A program made the translations under genes and the position numbers. DNA of 63,464 nucleotides from a virus. The stretch covers positions 1 through 63,464 of IMG/VR virus record IMGVR_UViG_3300031140_000003; one strand, 5' to 3'. The notes below the pieces were generated by a model that ran no database searches, was not told where the DNA came from, and saw only the letters and a program-made list of their open reading frames with translations. Below are positions 53,726 to 62,086 of the stretch, piece after piece; the first letter of the stretch is position 1; each line of letters begins with the position of its first letter.

Positions 53726-56302
53726 ATGGCAATTAATTTAAAACAAATATCAACATTAGATACTGACAACTTAAAGTTGGACAAGGTTAATTATAACTTT
53801 GATCAGTTGGTTGCTAATGGAGGAGGACCTGCTGGAGTTCAAGGACCTTATGGTACTACTGGGTTTCAAGGAATCACAGGAGCACAGGGAGTACAGGGAA
53901 CTTTAGGAAATCAAGGATTTCAAGGGCCTCAGGGTAATAATGGACAAGGCATATGGAAAGTGAATACTGGTGGAAATACAAAAACACTATTACCAATACA
54001 TGATGTAGTTGATTTTCCAGCTAGAATCCACCCGCCAAGTGTACTTATAGGATTCAAATCAGATGATCCGGAATATGATGATAGTTATATTGAAGAGAAT
54101 GCATCTCTTGTTGTCAACAGACATACTAAGTTTTATAATAATTTAGAATTAAGATCTTTTGGAGTTACTAATAAATTTTTATACAGGCTAACGCATGACA
54201 ATAACGTTACAACGATGGAAACTAGATTTTCATTAGATGGTGGTGCATATAATCAACACGCTGATCTATTCACATGGTCAACTCCTTTATCGGCACAGCC
54301 TCTGATTTCTTTAGATTCTACGATGTTAGATATTAATGTTGCCTCAGATTTCGAGGATTTAACAGTTAACGGTATTTTTAAAATAGTTAATGGTTTACCA
54401 GATACTGGTAAAATTGCAGTTGCTAAAGATGTTACTGGTGAAATAGAGTTCAAATCAATAGAGGATATTGGGGGAGTTGTACCTGTTGGTACTATTGTTT
54501 CAGTCGATCCATCTTTTTATAATAACTCATTCATACAAACAGAGGTGGTACCATCTCCATTAAACGACGCAGTTGTTTTAACAGTTGGAGCTGGTTTTGG
54601 AAATTTTGCAGGTTGGTATTTATGTAATGGTAGAACTTGGAAAAATTCAACAGTATCTTATATCGTTGATGATCTAAACTCATTTTCTTACAATATACAG
54701 AATGATACAGATAATACTAATGCAAATAGCCAGGGAGATGCTGTATTAGTAAATAATAAAACGTCTTTAATTGGGGGAGCAGACTCACAAATGGATGCAA
54801 CGTTTACGCCGGGAGCAAACAACGTACCTGGAACATATAGTGTTAATGGTACTATATCGACATCACCAGTTGATATAACGTCAGGTACTGGTATTAATTT
54901 TACTATTAAAAAATTACCTCAAATAATATATTTAGGAGCCGTTGATTTACATTGGCAAGAATCAGGATTAGGTGCAAACGTAGTATTACCTACATTTGTT
55001 TTATCTGATTGGACTGGTAGCGTTTCTCTAATTAACAATGACGGAGACACTATATTGGAGAGAGTACTTGGTAATTCACCAATGGTTAACTTAACTAATA
55101 ATATAGGTATAAATTCAACTTACTCTATTATTTCTAATTCAACTTCAATAGATATAAAAGTACCTAATGGATATATTAATGCTGGTCAGTTTATAACTGG
55201 TTTATTTAATATAAATCAAGAAGCAGCGATCGAACCAAATTACACGTTAACTACAACTAATAATAGTGTTAGAACAAATTGGACACTTAGAACACTTAAT
55301 AATGTAAATGCTCCACTAGCACAATCTAATATGTCAGTTAGTGTATTGCCTGGAGGTACAGGAACTATAATAACATATGTCGTTCCTGATGCAGGATACG
55401 CTCTCCCTAATTTATTCGATATAACATGGACTGGCGATACGTCTAATACTGAGATTACACAAGCAGCGCATGGCGCTTATCAGATTAAAACGGAACATAT
55501 TAGCATGCATGCTAATATAAATAGCACTTATGTTTTCAGCATACAAGCTTCTTTAATTTATTATAATACAGCACAAACTGGTCAAGCTTCTAAAACTAAT
55601 TGTCCGCCTGGACAATCCCCTGATAGTCCAAACGTGTCAACTGTAACTAAACAAGCAGGTTCTTATAATAGTATTATATCGCAATTTAATGCAAATGCAA
55701 AAGCGCATTTTGCAGCAACACAGGATGCACAAATCCTTGCTAATTCAAGTGGCACATGTTCTACTGATAATACATGTCTGATTGAAGGAACTCAGGTAGA
55801 AATGAGTAACGGTACATTTAAGAATATTGAAAACATATTAGTAGGAGACAATGTTATGTCATTTAATATACATACAATGCCGTCTAATGATAATGTATCT
55901 CAATTATTAACATGGGAATCTCTTGAGTTAAATACAGATGAATCTATCGCTCGAGTAACAGGGAACACTGAGAGCATCTCAATGGAAATATTTAATATAA
56001 ATAATAATCTTTTAAAAGCAACTGCAAGTCATTTACATATAATTAAAAGAAATAATGTTTGGAAGATATCTAAAACTGAAAACATATTAGTTGGAGATTA
56101 TCTATTAAATAAAGATCTTACAACTACTATTATAACTACAATTGAGATTGAAAACGAAGATAATTATAAAGTGTATAAATTAGATGTAGAGGATGATGAT
56201 GTTTATGTTGCGAATGGAATAGTAACACATAATCTAAAAGACCCTGATGGGGAGAACGATGGTTTAGGAAATAATGGGCATAATAACGTCGGAATACAAT
56301 AA
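53726..56302 (+). CDS. Tail fibre with collagen stem, collar-like domain and Hint domain
   Basis: The 858-residue product shares the anchor (LDKVNYNFDQLVANGG) and a short collagen stem at residues 33-75 (GVQGPYGTTGFQG) with its upstream neighbour. A collar-like motif GWYLCNGRTW lies near residue 297. Beta-rich sequence continues to about 660. A complete Hint domain covers residues 684-836 (CLIEGTQVEMSNG, TASHLHII, VTHN). After Asn836 a 22-residue Asn/Gly/Asp-rich tail remains (LKDPDGENDGLGNNGHNNV). Cleavage at either end of the Hint part would trim the fibre tip. Confidence 0.85.
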   Translation: MAINLKQISTLDTDNLKLDKVNYNFDQLVANGGGPAGVQGPYGTTGFQGITGAQGVQGTLGNQGFQGPQGNNGQGIWKVNTGGNTKTLLPIHDVVDFPARIHPPSVLIGFKSDDPEYDDSYIEENASLVVNRHTKFYNNLELRSFGVTNKFLYRLTHDNNVTTMETRFSLDGGAYNQHADLFTWSTPLSAQPLISLDSTMLDINVASDFEDLTVNGIFKIVNGLPDTGKIAVAKDVTGEIEFKSIEDIGGVVPVGTIVSVDPSFYNNSFIQTEVVPSPLNDAVVLTVGAGFGNFAGWYLCNGRTWKNSTVSYIVDDLNSFSYNIQNDTDNTNANSQGDAVLVNNKTSLIGGADSQMDATFTPGANNVPGTYSVNGTISTSPVDITSGTGINFTIKKLPQIIYLGAVDLHWQESGLGANVVLPTFVLSDWTGSVSLINNDGDTILERVLGNSPMVNLTNNIGINSTYSIISNSTSIDIKVPNGYINAGQFITGLFNINQEAAIEPNYTLTTTNNSVRTNWTLRTLNNVNAPLAQSNMSVSVLPGGTGTIITYVVPDAGYALPNLFDITWTGDTSNTEITQAAHGAYQIKTEHISMHANINSTYVFSIQASLIYYNTAQTGQASKTNCPPGQSPDSPNVSTVTKQAGSYNSIISQFNANAKAHFAATQDAQILANSSGTCSTDNTCLIEGTQVEMSNGTFKNIENILVGDNVMSFNIHTMPSNDNVSQLLTWESLELNTDESIARVTGNTESISMEIFNINNNLLKATASHLHIIKRNNVWKISKTENILVGDYLLNKDLTTTIITTIEIENEDNYKVYKLDVEDDDVYVANGIVTHNLKDPDGENDGLGNNGHNNVGIQ
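55775..56233 (+). other. Hint (bacterial intein-like) domain, fibre copy 2
   Basis: Residues 684-836 of the fibre start at Cys684 and end His835-Asn836. TASHLHII gives the canonical TxxH block B. It aligns without large gaps to the Hint domain at 9019, sharing GTQVEM, SHLHII, GDYLL, LDVE, DDVY and ANGIVTHN. The residue after Asn is Leu, so splicing is again not expected. No endonuclease insert is present. Confidence 0.88.
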
Positions 56303-56305
56303 AAT

Positions 56306-57109
56306 ATGATTATACTAAAAAACATATTAGGAAATAAGACATTAATGCGATTCATAGGAATCGCTATTGTCGTTTTATTAGTCTTAAAACAATGTAATCA
56401 GATTTCAAATCTTAAAGAAGATTTACAAAGAACTGAAAATGTTGCAGAAAGAAACTTTAATAATTACAAGACTGCTCAAGATTCTATAAAAACTGAAGTA
56501 GATAAACATGGTAATTTAGTTTCTAAAATTGGAACATATGAATATGACATATCTACATTAAAGAAAGATAAGACAAATTTGTTGAATAGATATAATAAGG
56601 TTCTTAATGATAAGACTAAATTAGAAAATATAAATACATTAATATCTACTGATTTAATTATAAAGGATTCTATAATAGGATCAATTGTTGAAGTTACTCA
56701 AAATGCAGATACAATCTCTGTTAGTTTTAGTGACAACAAAAAATGGGATAAATATAACTGGAGAACATTTAATGGTGAACTTAGATTAACTAAATTAGAT
56801 TCATTATTTATTACGGATTCTTCTAAGTTTTATTTTAATCAAGGTATTAGTTTAACTACAGCGATAGTTGAGGAAGACGGTAGAGAAGTTTTAAGAATTA
56901 CAACACCATATCCTGGTTTGACTTTCACTTCTATGGAGAATATAAATATTGTTAATGATAAATTGAATCAAAGATATAAGAAAAAAGCAGGATGGTCAAT
57001 TGGGGTTGGAGTAGGTTATGGAATTAATCTAAACAATAATCAAATTATAAGTACTGGGCCTTCGATTGGAATTGGAGTATACTGGTCACCAAAATGGTTA
57101 AAATTTTAA
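56306..57109 (+). CDS. Membrane-anchored coiled-coil protein, possible spanin
   Basis: The 267-residue product has an N-terminal membrane anchor at residues 14-29 (RFIGIAIVVLLVLKQC), a long coiled coil to about 110 (ISNLKEDLQRTENVAERNF, TLKKDKTNLLNRYNKVLND) and a beta C-terminus with WSIGVGVGYGINL and a final WSPKWLKF. The layout resembles inner-membrane spanins or the host-style periplasmic proteins found near lysis genes in Bacteroidota phages. It sits between two structural genes. A lysis role is a guess. Confidence 0.5.
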   Translation: MIILKNILGNKTLMRFIGIAIVVLLVLKQCNQISNLKEDLQRTENVAERNFNNYKTAQDSIKTEVDKHGNLVSKIGTYEYDISTLKKDKTNLLNRYNKVLNDKTKLENINTLISTDLIIKDSIIGSIVEVTQNADTISVSFSDNKKWDKYNWRTFNGELRLTKLDSLFITDSSKFYFNQGISLTTAIVEEDGREVLRITTPYPGLTFTSMENINIVNDKLNQRYKKKAGWSIGVGVGYGINLNNNQIISTGPSIGIGVYWSPKWLKF

Positions 57110-57123
57110 AATAATAATAAACA

Positions 57124-59181
57124 ATGGCACAATCATCAAAATTTGCAAGACTTGACGAAGATATTCTATTAGAATTCATCTACCATGATCAAAGCGTTCC
57201 TGATACTGTTAAGATCGATAACGATGATAATGGTAGTCAATTAAAATACTTAAACACAGTATCTGGTAATAATAGTGCAGCTAGGATGTTAATTCATGAA
57301 TTAGGATCTGATGTTGTAAATTTTACAGTTAATATTGCAAACGGATATGTTTATGTTAATAATTTTGCATCTAGGGAACTTCTTGTTAAAAACGGATTAA
57401 CTTATAAATTTGATCTAAACGATGCATCTATTAATAATATTAATGGATTTTCAATAAATGGAAACCTACAAACTCCAGTAAATGGAATAGTAACATTCTC
57501 TCCTAATACAAACGGAACTTTCGTTTATTCTTATAAGGATTTAGCAGGAACTACTATGATAGGTGGAAATATAGTTGTTGGCGATAAAGCTAACTCACTA
57601 TGGGCAACACCGTTACAAGAAACTGGAAATACAATCAAAACCGCTCCGGGTGAAGGAGGACGCTACTACGCAGTACCTACTGATAATGCTAATGTTTTAG
57701 CTTTGTTAGATAATGGATTAAATTATTTAGATTCATCAGAATGGCAAGGTACTGATTCTTCAGGACTTAATATTGTGCCTAGTGGAGATGTTGATTCTGT
57801 TTGGTACGATACAATAAAATTGCACTTAAGAACAGGGTATTCCTTTAATAGTAGAGGATATGAAGGATTTTCTTTTCAAGTTAAAGTAAAAAGACAATCT
57901 GGAGAGTATGGTTATTTAACATCATTAGTTTATTTAAACTCTTCTAATTATGAGATTCAAAATCCACAACCATTTACATTAGCAGATAGTTCTTTCTCTA
58001 AATATATTGAAATTAAAGTACCTTCGCTAGTTCATATGAATAATCCTGCTAAGAATCAGGATATGGCAACAACATTCTTTGGAACTTCAACAGATTCTTT
58101 AATATCTTCGGCTAATTACGAAATTAAACTTGGATTAATTGGAGAGGTTAAAACAGTTAGCGGATATGATTACATAGAGATTGTCGCTGAAAACGACCTG
58201 ATATTATCACAAGAAGATGAATTCACAGATGTTTCAGTTAAATTAGAAGAAGCAACCGACGGAGATTATTTCAAAATATACGGAATGAAAGATGGTTCAG
58301 TCGCTGGTTTTGAAAATTATATAAATGGTAGGATCGCGGAATCTTCTGATGATATTACAGTATTTTATGATATTGAACTTAGTGAACAATTAGGATTAAA
58401 TTATATAAACACATATAGAACTAGCTTTTCACAAGTTGCAAATTATGACGAACCTATAATATATAGACCAGTTATTTTAAATGCAGGCGCAGCTAGTAGT
58501 TTTTTGCTTAGAGTAAATATGAGAATCTATAATGAAACGGACAATACTCAAATATTAAAAGTAGCGACTTTAGTTTATAATAAACCTAAGAAATACGGAA
58601 AGAGAATGACACAAATAAACCTGAGTGGTAATTATTCACCAACAGTGGTTTATAATAAAATGACGAACACTCAAGTTAACAGGGAATTAAATCAATTTGT
58701 AAATTCAATAAGACCATCTGTTGGAGAAACTAAATATGTTCCAGTTGCATTAGATACTTATGGTATTTTAGCAGGTTCAACTAATGTAACGTTAGACGGT
58801 ACTGATTCAATTGCAACTAATGAGATAAAATATAAACCAGAGGGAGAGGCTGTAGTATCTCTTTCTAAAGTTTCTGATAACTTTATTAAATTCAGTATTG
58901 CAAAACCTAAAGGAGATAATTTAGAATCTATTAGTTTGGTAAATGCAGAAGATATAATTCTTATTATTAAGAGTGGAACGATAGAGCAACAAATACACCA
59001 TGATCCTAATTTTCCTGATGTTGATTTAGGGAAAGGTGAAGTAATCTTCAAAGTAACAAAAAGCATTGCAACAAGATTCGATCAAAAAGACACAAATGTT
59101 AATCAAGATAAATTTTACATTAATTTAAAGAATGGTGTAACTGAGTCTTTATTATATCACGGTAAAGTAAACATTATATAA
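57124..59181 (+). CDS. Virion structural protein (685 aa)
   Basis: The product is rich in Asn/Ser/Thr and strand patterns (MLIHELGSDVVNFTVNIANGYVYVNNFA in parts; YEGFSFQVKVKRQSG; IEIKVPSLVHM). No membrane or enzymatic motif appears. It overlaps the following tube-like gene by one base. An outer baseplate or sheath-interface protein is possible. Not recognised. Confidence 0.5.
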   Translation: MAQSSKFARLDEDILLEFIYHDQSVPDTVKIDNDDNGSQLKYLNTVSGNNSAARMLIHELGSDVVNFTVNIANGYVYVNNFASRELLVKNGLTYKFDLNDASINNINGFSINGNLQTPVNGIVTFSPNTNGTFVYSYKDLAGTTMIGGNIVVGDKANSLWATPLQETGNTIKTAPGEGGRYYAVPTDNANVLALLDNGLNYLDSSEWQGTDSSGLNIVPSGDVDSVWYDTIKLHLRTGYSFNSRGYEGFSFQVKVKRQSGEYGYLTSLVYLNSSNYEIQNPQPFTLADSSFSKYIEIKVPSLVHMNNPAKNQDMATTFFGTSTDSLISSANYEIKLGLIGEVKTVSGYDYIEIVAENDLILSQEDEFTDVSVKLEEATDGDYFKIYGMKDGSVAGFENYINGRIAESSDDITVFYDIELSEQLGLNYINTYRTSFSQVANYDEPIIYRPVILNAGAASSFLLRVNMRIYNETDNTQILKVATLVYNKPKKYGKRMTQINLSGNYSPTVVYNKMTNTQVNRELNQFVNSIRPSVGETKYVPVALDTYGILAGSTNVTLDGTDSIATNEIKYKPEGEAVVSLSKVSDNFIKFSIAKPKGDNLESISLVNAEDIILIIKSGTIEQQIHHDPNFPDVDLGKGEVIFKVTKSIATRFDQKDTNVNQDKFYINLKNGVTESLLYHGKVNII

Positions 59182-59732
59182 TGATACTAAATAGCAGAAA
59201 TAACTTATTCAATTTTAAGTTCCCTCGTAATTTTATCCCAACTGAAGTAGCTGATAAATACAAGAAGTACTTGAATAGAATGCCAGGTAGTTTAATGACA
59301 GAACCTATTGATTTTGTAAATTATTCAATACAGGGCATGTCAGTTCCTGGGATTAGCTTTGATCCTATTGAACAAGCACCTAATGATGGAACTACAACGT
59401 ATCATAGAGGTTCAATACCAATACAAAATACAATTGAAAGACAATTTACAGTTGAAATGCAATTATTAGACGGTTATATTAACTATTGGATAATGCAAGA
59501 TACTCTTTTGTATTATTATTCAAAAACAAACAGGAAGCCATTTCTAGAAGATCTTAAGCTTCAAATAATGGATGCTGAGGGTATTCATATAATGAGTGCT
59601 GTTTTTGAGAAACCAATAATGAATTCAATAACTGAACTAGAACTTAACATGAGTTCTAACATTGCAGAATTTAATACGTTTACATTAAACTTTTATTATA
59701 ACAAGTTTAATTTAGTATTAGAAATAGATTAA
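59181..59732 (+). CDS. Putative tail tube-like protein (183 aa)
   Basis: The product starts NLFNFKFPRNFIPTEVADKY and has VNYSIQGMSVPGISFDPIEQ, FTVEMQLLDGYINYWIMQDTL and a final strand EFNTFTLNFYYNKFNLVLEID. Size and the alternating strand/loop plan with a central helix recall phage tail-tube folds (gp19, gp48/54 cores). It could be a second tube or neck-tube protein. Call is tentative. Confidence 0.4.
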   Translation: MILNSRNNLFNFKFPRNFIPTEVADKYKKYLNRMPGSLMTEPIDFVNYSIQGMSVPGISFDPIEQAPNDGTTTYHRGSIPIQNTIERQFTVEMQLLDGYINYWIMQDTLLYYYSKTNRKPFLEDLKLQIMDAEGIHIMSAVFEKPIMNSITELELNMSSNIAEFNTFTLNFYYNKFNLVLEID

Positions 59733-59744
59733 GATATATACTAT

Positions 59745-60113
59745 ATGAAAACATTTTTAGATTACATGGAAGATGCAGATATCACTAATGAAGAGCTTCA
59801 GGTTTTACAAGAGTCATTACAGACTGAGTGGACTGATGAGCTTGAGGAAAAGGTAGATGCTGCTTTAGAAGAATTTGCAAAGGAATACAAGAACGAAGAC
59901 GGAACTTTTAATATAGAAAGACTTAATACTGAAATGACAAATGAAGGTATGTTTGGTTCTATATTCGGAGGTTTAACAGGATTCGCTCTTGGTAAAACCA
60001 TTGGTAAAACTGTTGCTAAAGTAATGGGTATTCAAAAAGGTATATTTTATGATATGTTAACCTCACGATTAGTTGGAGCTGCTTTAGGTTCTGCTATCGG
60101 TAAAGCTCTATAA
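59745..60113 (+). CDS. Glycine-zipper protein with capsid-targeting-like start
   Basis: The 122-residue product opens MKTFLDYMEDADIT, close in style to the T4 capsid-targeting sequence MKTYQEFIAE. An acidic helical middle follows (LQTEWTDELEEKVDAALEEFAKEY). The C-terminal 55 residues are hydrophobic with Gly every 4 residues (GSIFGGLTGFALGKTIGKTV, LVGAALGSAIG), a glycine-zipper pattern able to insert in membranes. It may be a packaged ejection protein that helps DNA cross the inner membrane. The next gene starts immediately after the stop. Confidence 0.5.
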   Translation: MKTFLDYMEDADITNEELQVLQESLQTEWTDELEEKVDAALEEFAKEYKNEDGTFNIERLNTEMTNEGMFGSIFGGLTGFALGKTIGKTVAKVMGIQKGIFYDMLTSRLVGAALGSAIGKAL

Positions 60114-60764
60114 ATGACTTACGTTACAATTGATTTTTCACTAAATTCACCAGGTATTTGTATATTTAAAGACAAATATCATTTCATATCTTATTTAAAA
60201 CCAAAATCCGGAACTAAAAAAGATCAAAGGACTCAAGAAGATTTGAGTCTATTATCTGATGTTACTTTAAAAGAACAACCAGATTTCACTAATGTTGGCG
60301 CTTATTCTTCAGTTGAATTAGGTAAGATCAATAGATATATCACTTCTGCGAACGATATCATAAATATTATTAAAGAACATACTAAAGGAGAAACTCAATT
60401 TGTTTTTGCTTTTGAAGGAACTTCGTTTGGATCTAAACAAGGAACTAATAACATTATTGATATGGCAGCAGGCGCTGCAATCCTTAAACTAAAGATTCTT
60501 GAAGAGTTTAATCCAATAACAATAGAAACTGTTGCACCTTCAACTATCAAAAAGCATGCTGGAAAAGGTAACATGAATAAGTCTCAGTTATGGAAAGTCT
60601 TTATTGAAGGCGGAACTGGAACTGATGAGATTGTTAGAGCCTCTGACTTCCTTCTTTTTTGTGTTAATGAAATCGGCGAAACAACTAAGATTCCAAAGCC
60701 CTTTGATGATTTAGTCGATGCATATTTCTTGAACTCTTACGTTCAGTCCTTGGACCAGATTTAA
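60114..60764 (+). CDS. RuvC-like (RNase H fold) nuclease/resolvase
   Basis: The 216-residue product has the acidic set of the RuvC family: Asp7 in VTIDFSLNSPG, Glu101 in FAFEGTSFG, and Asp198/199 with Asp202 in PFDDLVDAYFL. KKHAGKGNMNKSQLW between them matches the conserved Lys-containing helix. Holliday junction resolution before packaging is the likely job, in place of T4 endonuclease VII, which is unrelated. Confidence 0.78.
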   Translation: MTYVTIDFSLNSPGICIFKDKYHFISYLKPKSGTKKDQRTQEDLSLLSDVTLKEQPDFTNVGAYSSVELGKINRYITSANDIINIIKEHTKGETQFVFAFEGTSFGSKQGTNNIIDMAAGAAILKLKILEEFNPITIETVAPSTIKKHAGKGNMNKSQLWKVFIEGGTGTDEIVRASDFLLFCVNEIGETTKIPKPFDDLVDAYFLNSYVQSLDQI

Positions 60765-60848
60765 CTTTCAGACTTAAAGACTTAACTTATACTGTCATCT
60801 GGCTGGAAAGTTTCATAACCATCTAAATAAATTTAATAATAAATAATA

Positions 60849-61037
60849 ATGTATAACGAAGAGATATCCCCATATGAACTTATGAACTTAAAAAGTACTT
60901 TAGACTTAATGGTCTCAACAAACCGAATAACAAAAAAAGAAAGCTTAGAGATATTAAAGAAAGCTGGGCTTAGTATATCAGACGATGGTAAAGACTTCGT
61001 TGACGAAAAAGGATCTATATATAAATTTGATATATAG
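60849..61037 (+). CDS. Hypothetical protein (62 aa)
   Basis: A small protein with a helix-turn-helix-like texture (PYELMNLKSTLDLMVSTNRITKKESLEILKKAG in parts) and a polar C-terminus. It lies between the resolvase and gp32-like genes behind an 84-nt gap that includes two AGACTTA copies but no other gene. Not recognised; a small regulator is possible. Confidence 0.6.
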   Translation: MYNEEISPYELMNLKSTLDLMVSTNRITKKESLEILKKAGLSISDDGKDFVDEKGSIYKFDI

Positions 61038-61107
61038 TTTGAATATATTTGAAACTTTTAATAGTTTTCAAGTATAAACCATGAAAGTTTATTAAAGGTA
61101 CCGAAAG

Positions 61108-61161
61108 AATTAACGATCAAAGAATTTAAAGTTTAACGAATTAACAAATTAAAAGAATTAA
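61108..61161 (+). promoter_or_regulatory. AATTAA repeats in gp32 leader, candidate autoregulatory operator
   Basis: AATTAA occurs at 61108, 61139, 61147 and 61156, with AATTTAA at 61123, all just before ATG 61166. The stretch is predicted unstructured. T4 gp32 represses its own mRNA by cooperative binding to unstructured A/U repeats at its start. The rest of the 128-nt gap holds a TATATTTG (61044-61051) that fits the host -7 element. Confidence 0.5.
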
Positions 61162-61165
61162 AGAC

Positions 61166-62086
61166 ATGGCAGAATTTGACATTTTCAATTTAGGCGTCTC
61201 AGACGTCGACACACACGAACAACAAGCAAAAACGGATGTAATCTATAAACCTAGTGCAGACCAAGGTAAAGATGGGACATACAAAGCATTAATACGTTTT
61301 GTTCCTAATCCAGCAAATCCACGTAACTCATTAGTTAAAAAATATGTACACTGGTTAACAGATGCATCAGGTAATGGTCGATTAGTCGATTCACCTAGCT
61401 CTGTTGGAGAAACTTGCCCAATTGCGGAATCTTTCTTCAAATTACGTAATAGTGATTCAGCAGTAGACCGTAAAATGAGTGAGAAATTAAAAAGACGTGA
61501 ACAATACTACGCACTTATTAAAGTAGTTAAAGATCCTCAAAACACAGCAATGGAAGGCCAATATATGGTATATAAGTTCGGTTACAAGATCAAAGAAAAG
61601 ATCGATGAGGAATTAAAACCTGCATTTGGTGAACCAACTCAAGTATTCGATTTATTCGAAGGTAAAAACTTTGAGTTAATCATTACAAGACAAGGTGAAT
61701 ATAACAACTACGATAAATCTAAATTCTCAGCAAGTCGCTCAGCAATTTCAGTAGAAGGAGAACCAGCAGAAAGAAACAAAGAATCTATGACAGTTATTAA
61801 AGCTGAATTAGAAGCAGCACCATCATTAGAGCCTTATGAATATAAAGCATGGGATGGAGACGCAAGAGACTTTGTTAACGGTATATTAAGACAATACTTA
61901 AATCCAGGTAGTTCAATGGACGCAGTTATTTCAAAACCTAAAGCAAAACCAGCACCGAAGCAGAAAGCTAAAGTAGCAGAAGCAGTTGGAAGCACAGATA
62001 CAGAAATAGATACTAATCCATCGCCAGCAGCTTCAGCGGATAGCAGCGACGATCTAGATTCTTTCTTGAATGACCTTGATATCTAA
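61166..62086 (+). CDS. gp32: Single-stranded DNA binding protein, gp32-like
   Basis: The 306-residue product resembles gp32-type proteins: YKALIRFVPNPANPRNSLVKKY, then GETCPIAESFFKLRNS and KLKRREQYYALIKVVKDPQN, and later PTQVFDLFEGKNFELI, an OB-type core. The C-terminus is an Ala/Pro/Lys linker and an acidic tail SDDLDSFLNDLDI, the usual partner-docking tail. T4 gp32 binds zinc with three Cys and a His; here I see only one Cys, so zinc is probably not used. The primase gene overlaps its end by 17 nt. Confidence 0.85.
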   Translation: MAEFDIFNLGVSDVDTHEQQAKTDVIYKPSADQGKDGTYKALIRFVPNPANPRNSLVKKYVHWLTDASGNGRLVDSPSSVGETCPIAESFFKLRNSDSAVDRKMSEKLKRREQYYALIKVVKDPQNTAMEGQYMVYKFGYKIKEKIDEELKPAFGEPTQVFDLFEGKNFELIITRQGEYNNYDKSKFSASRSAISVEGEPAERNKESMTVIKAELEAAPSLEPYEYKAWDGDARDFVNGILRQYLNPGSSMDAVISKPKAKPAPKQKAKVAEAVGSTDTEIDTNPSPAASADSSDDLDSFLNDLDI

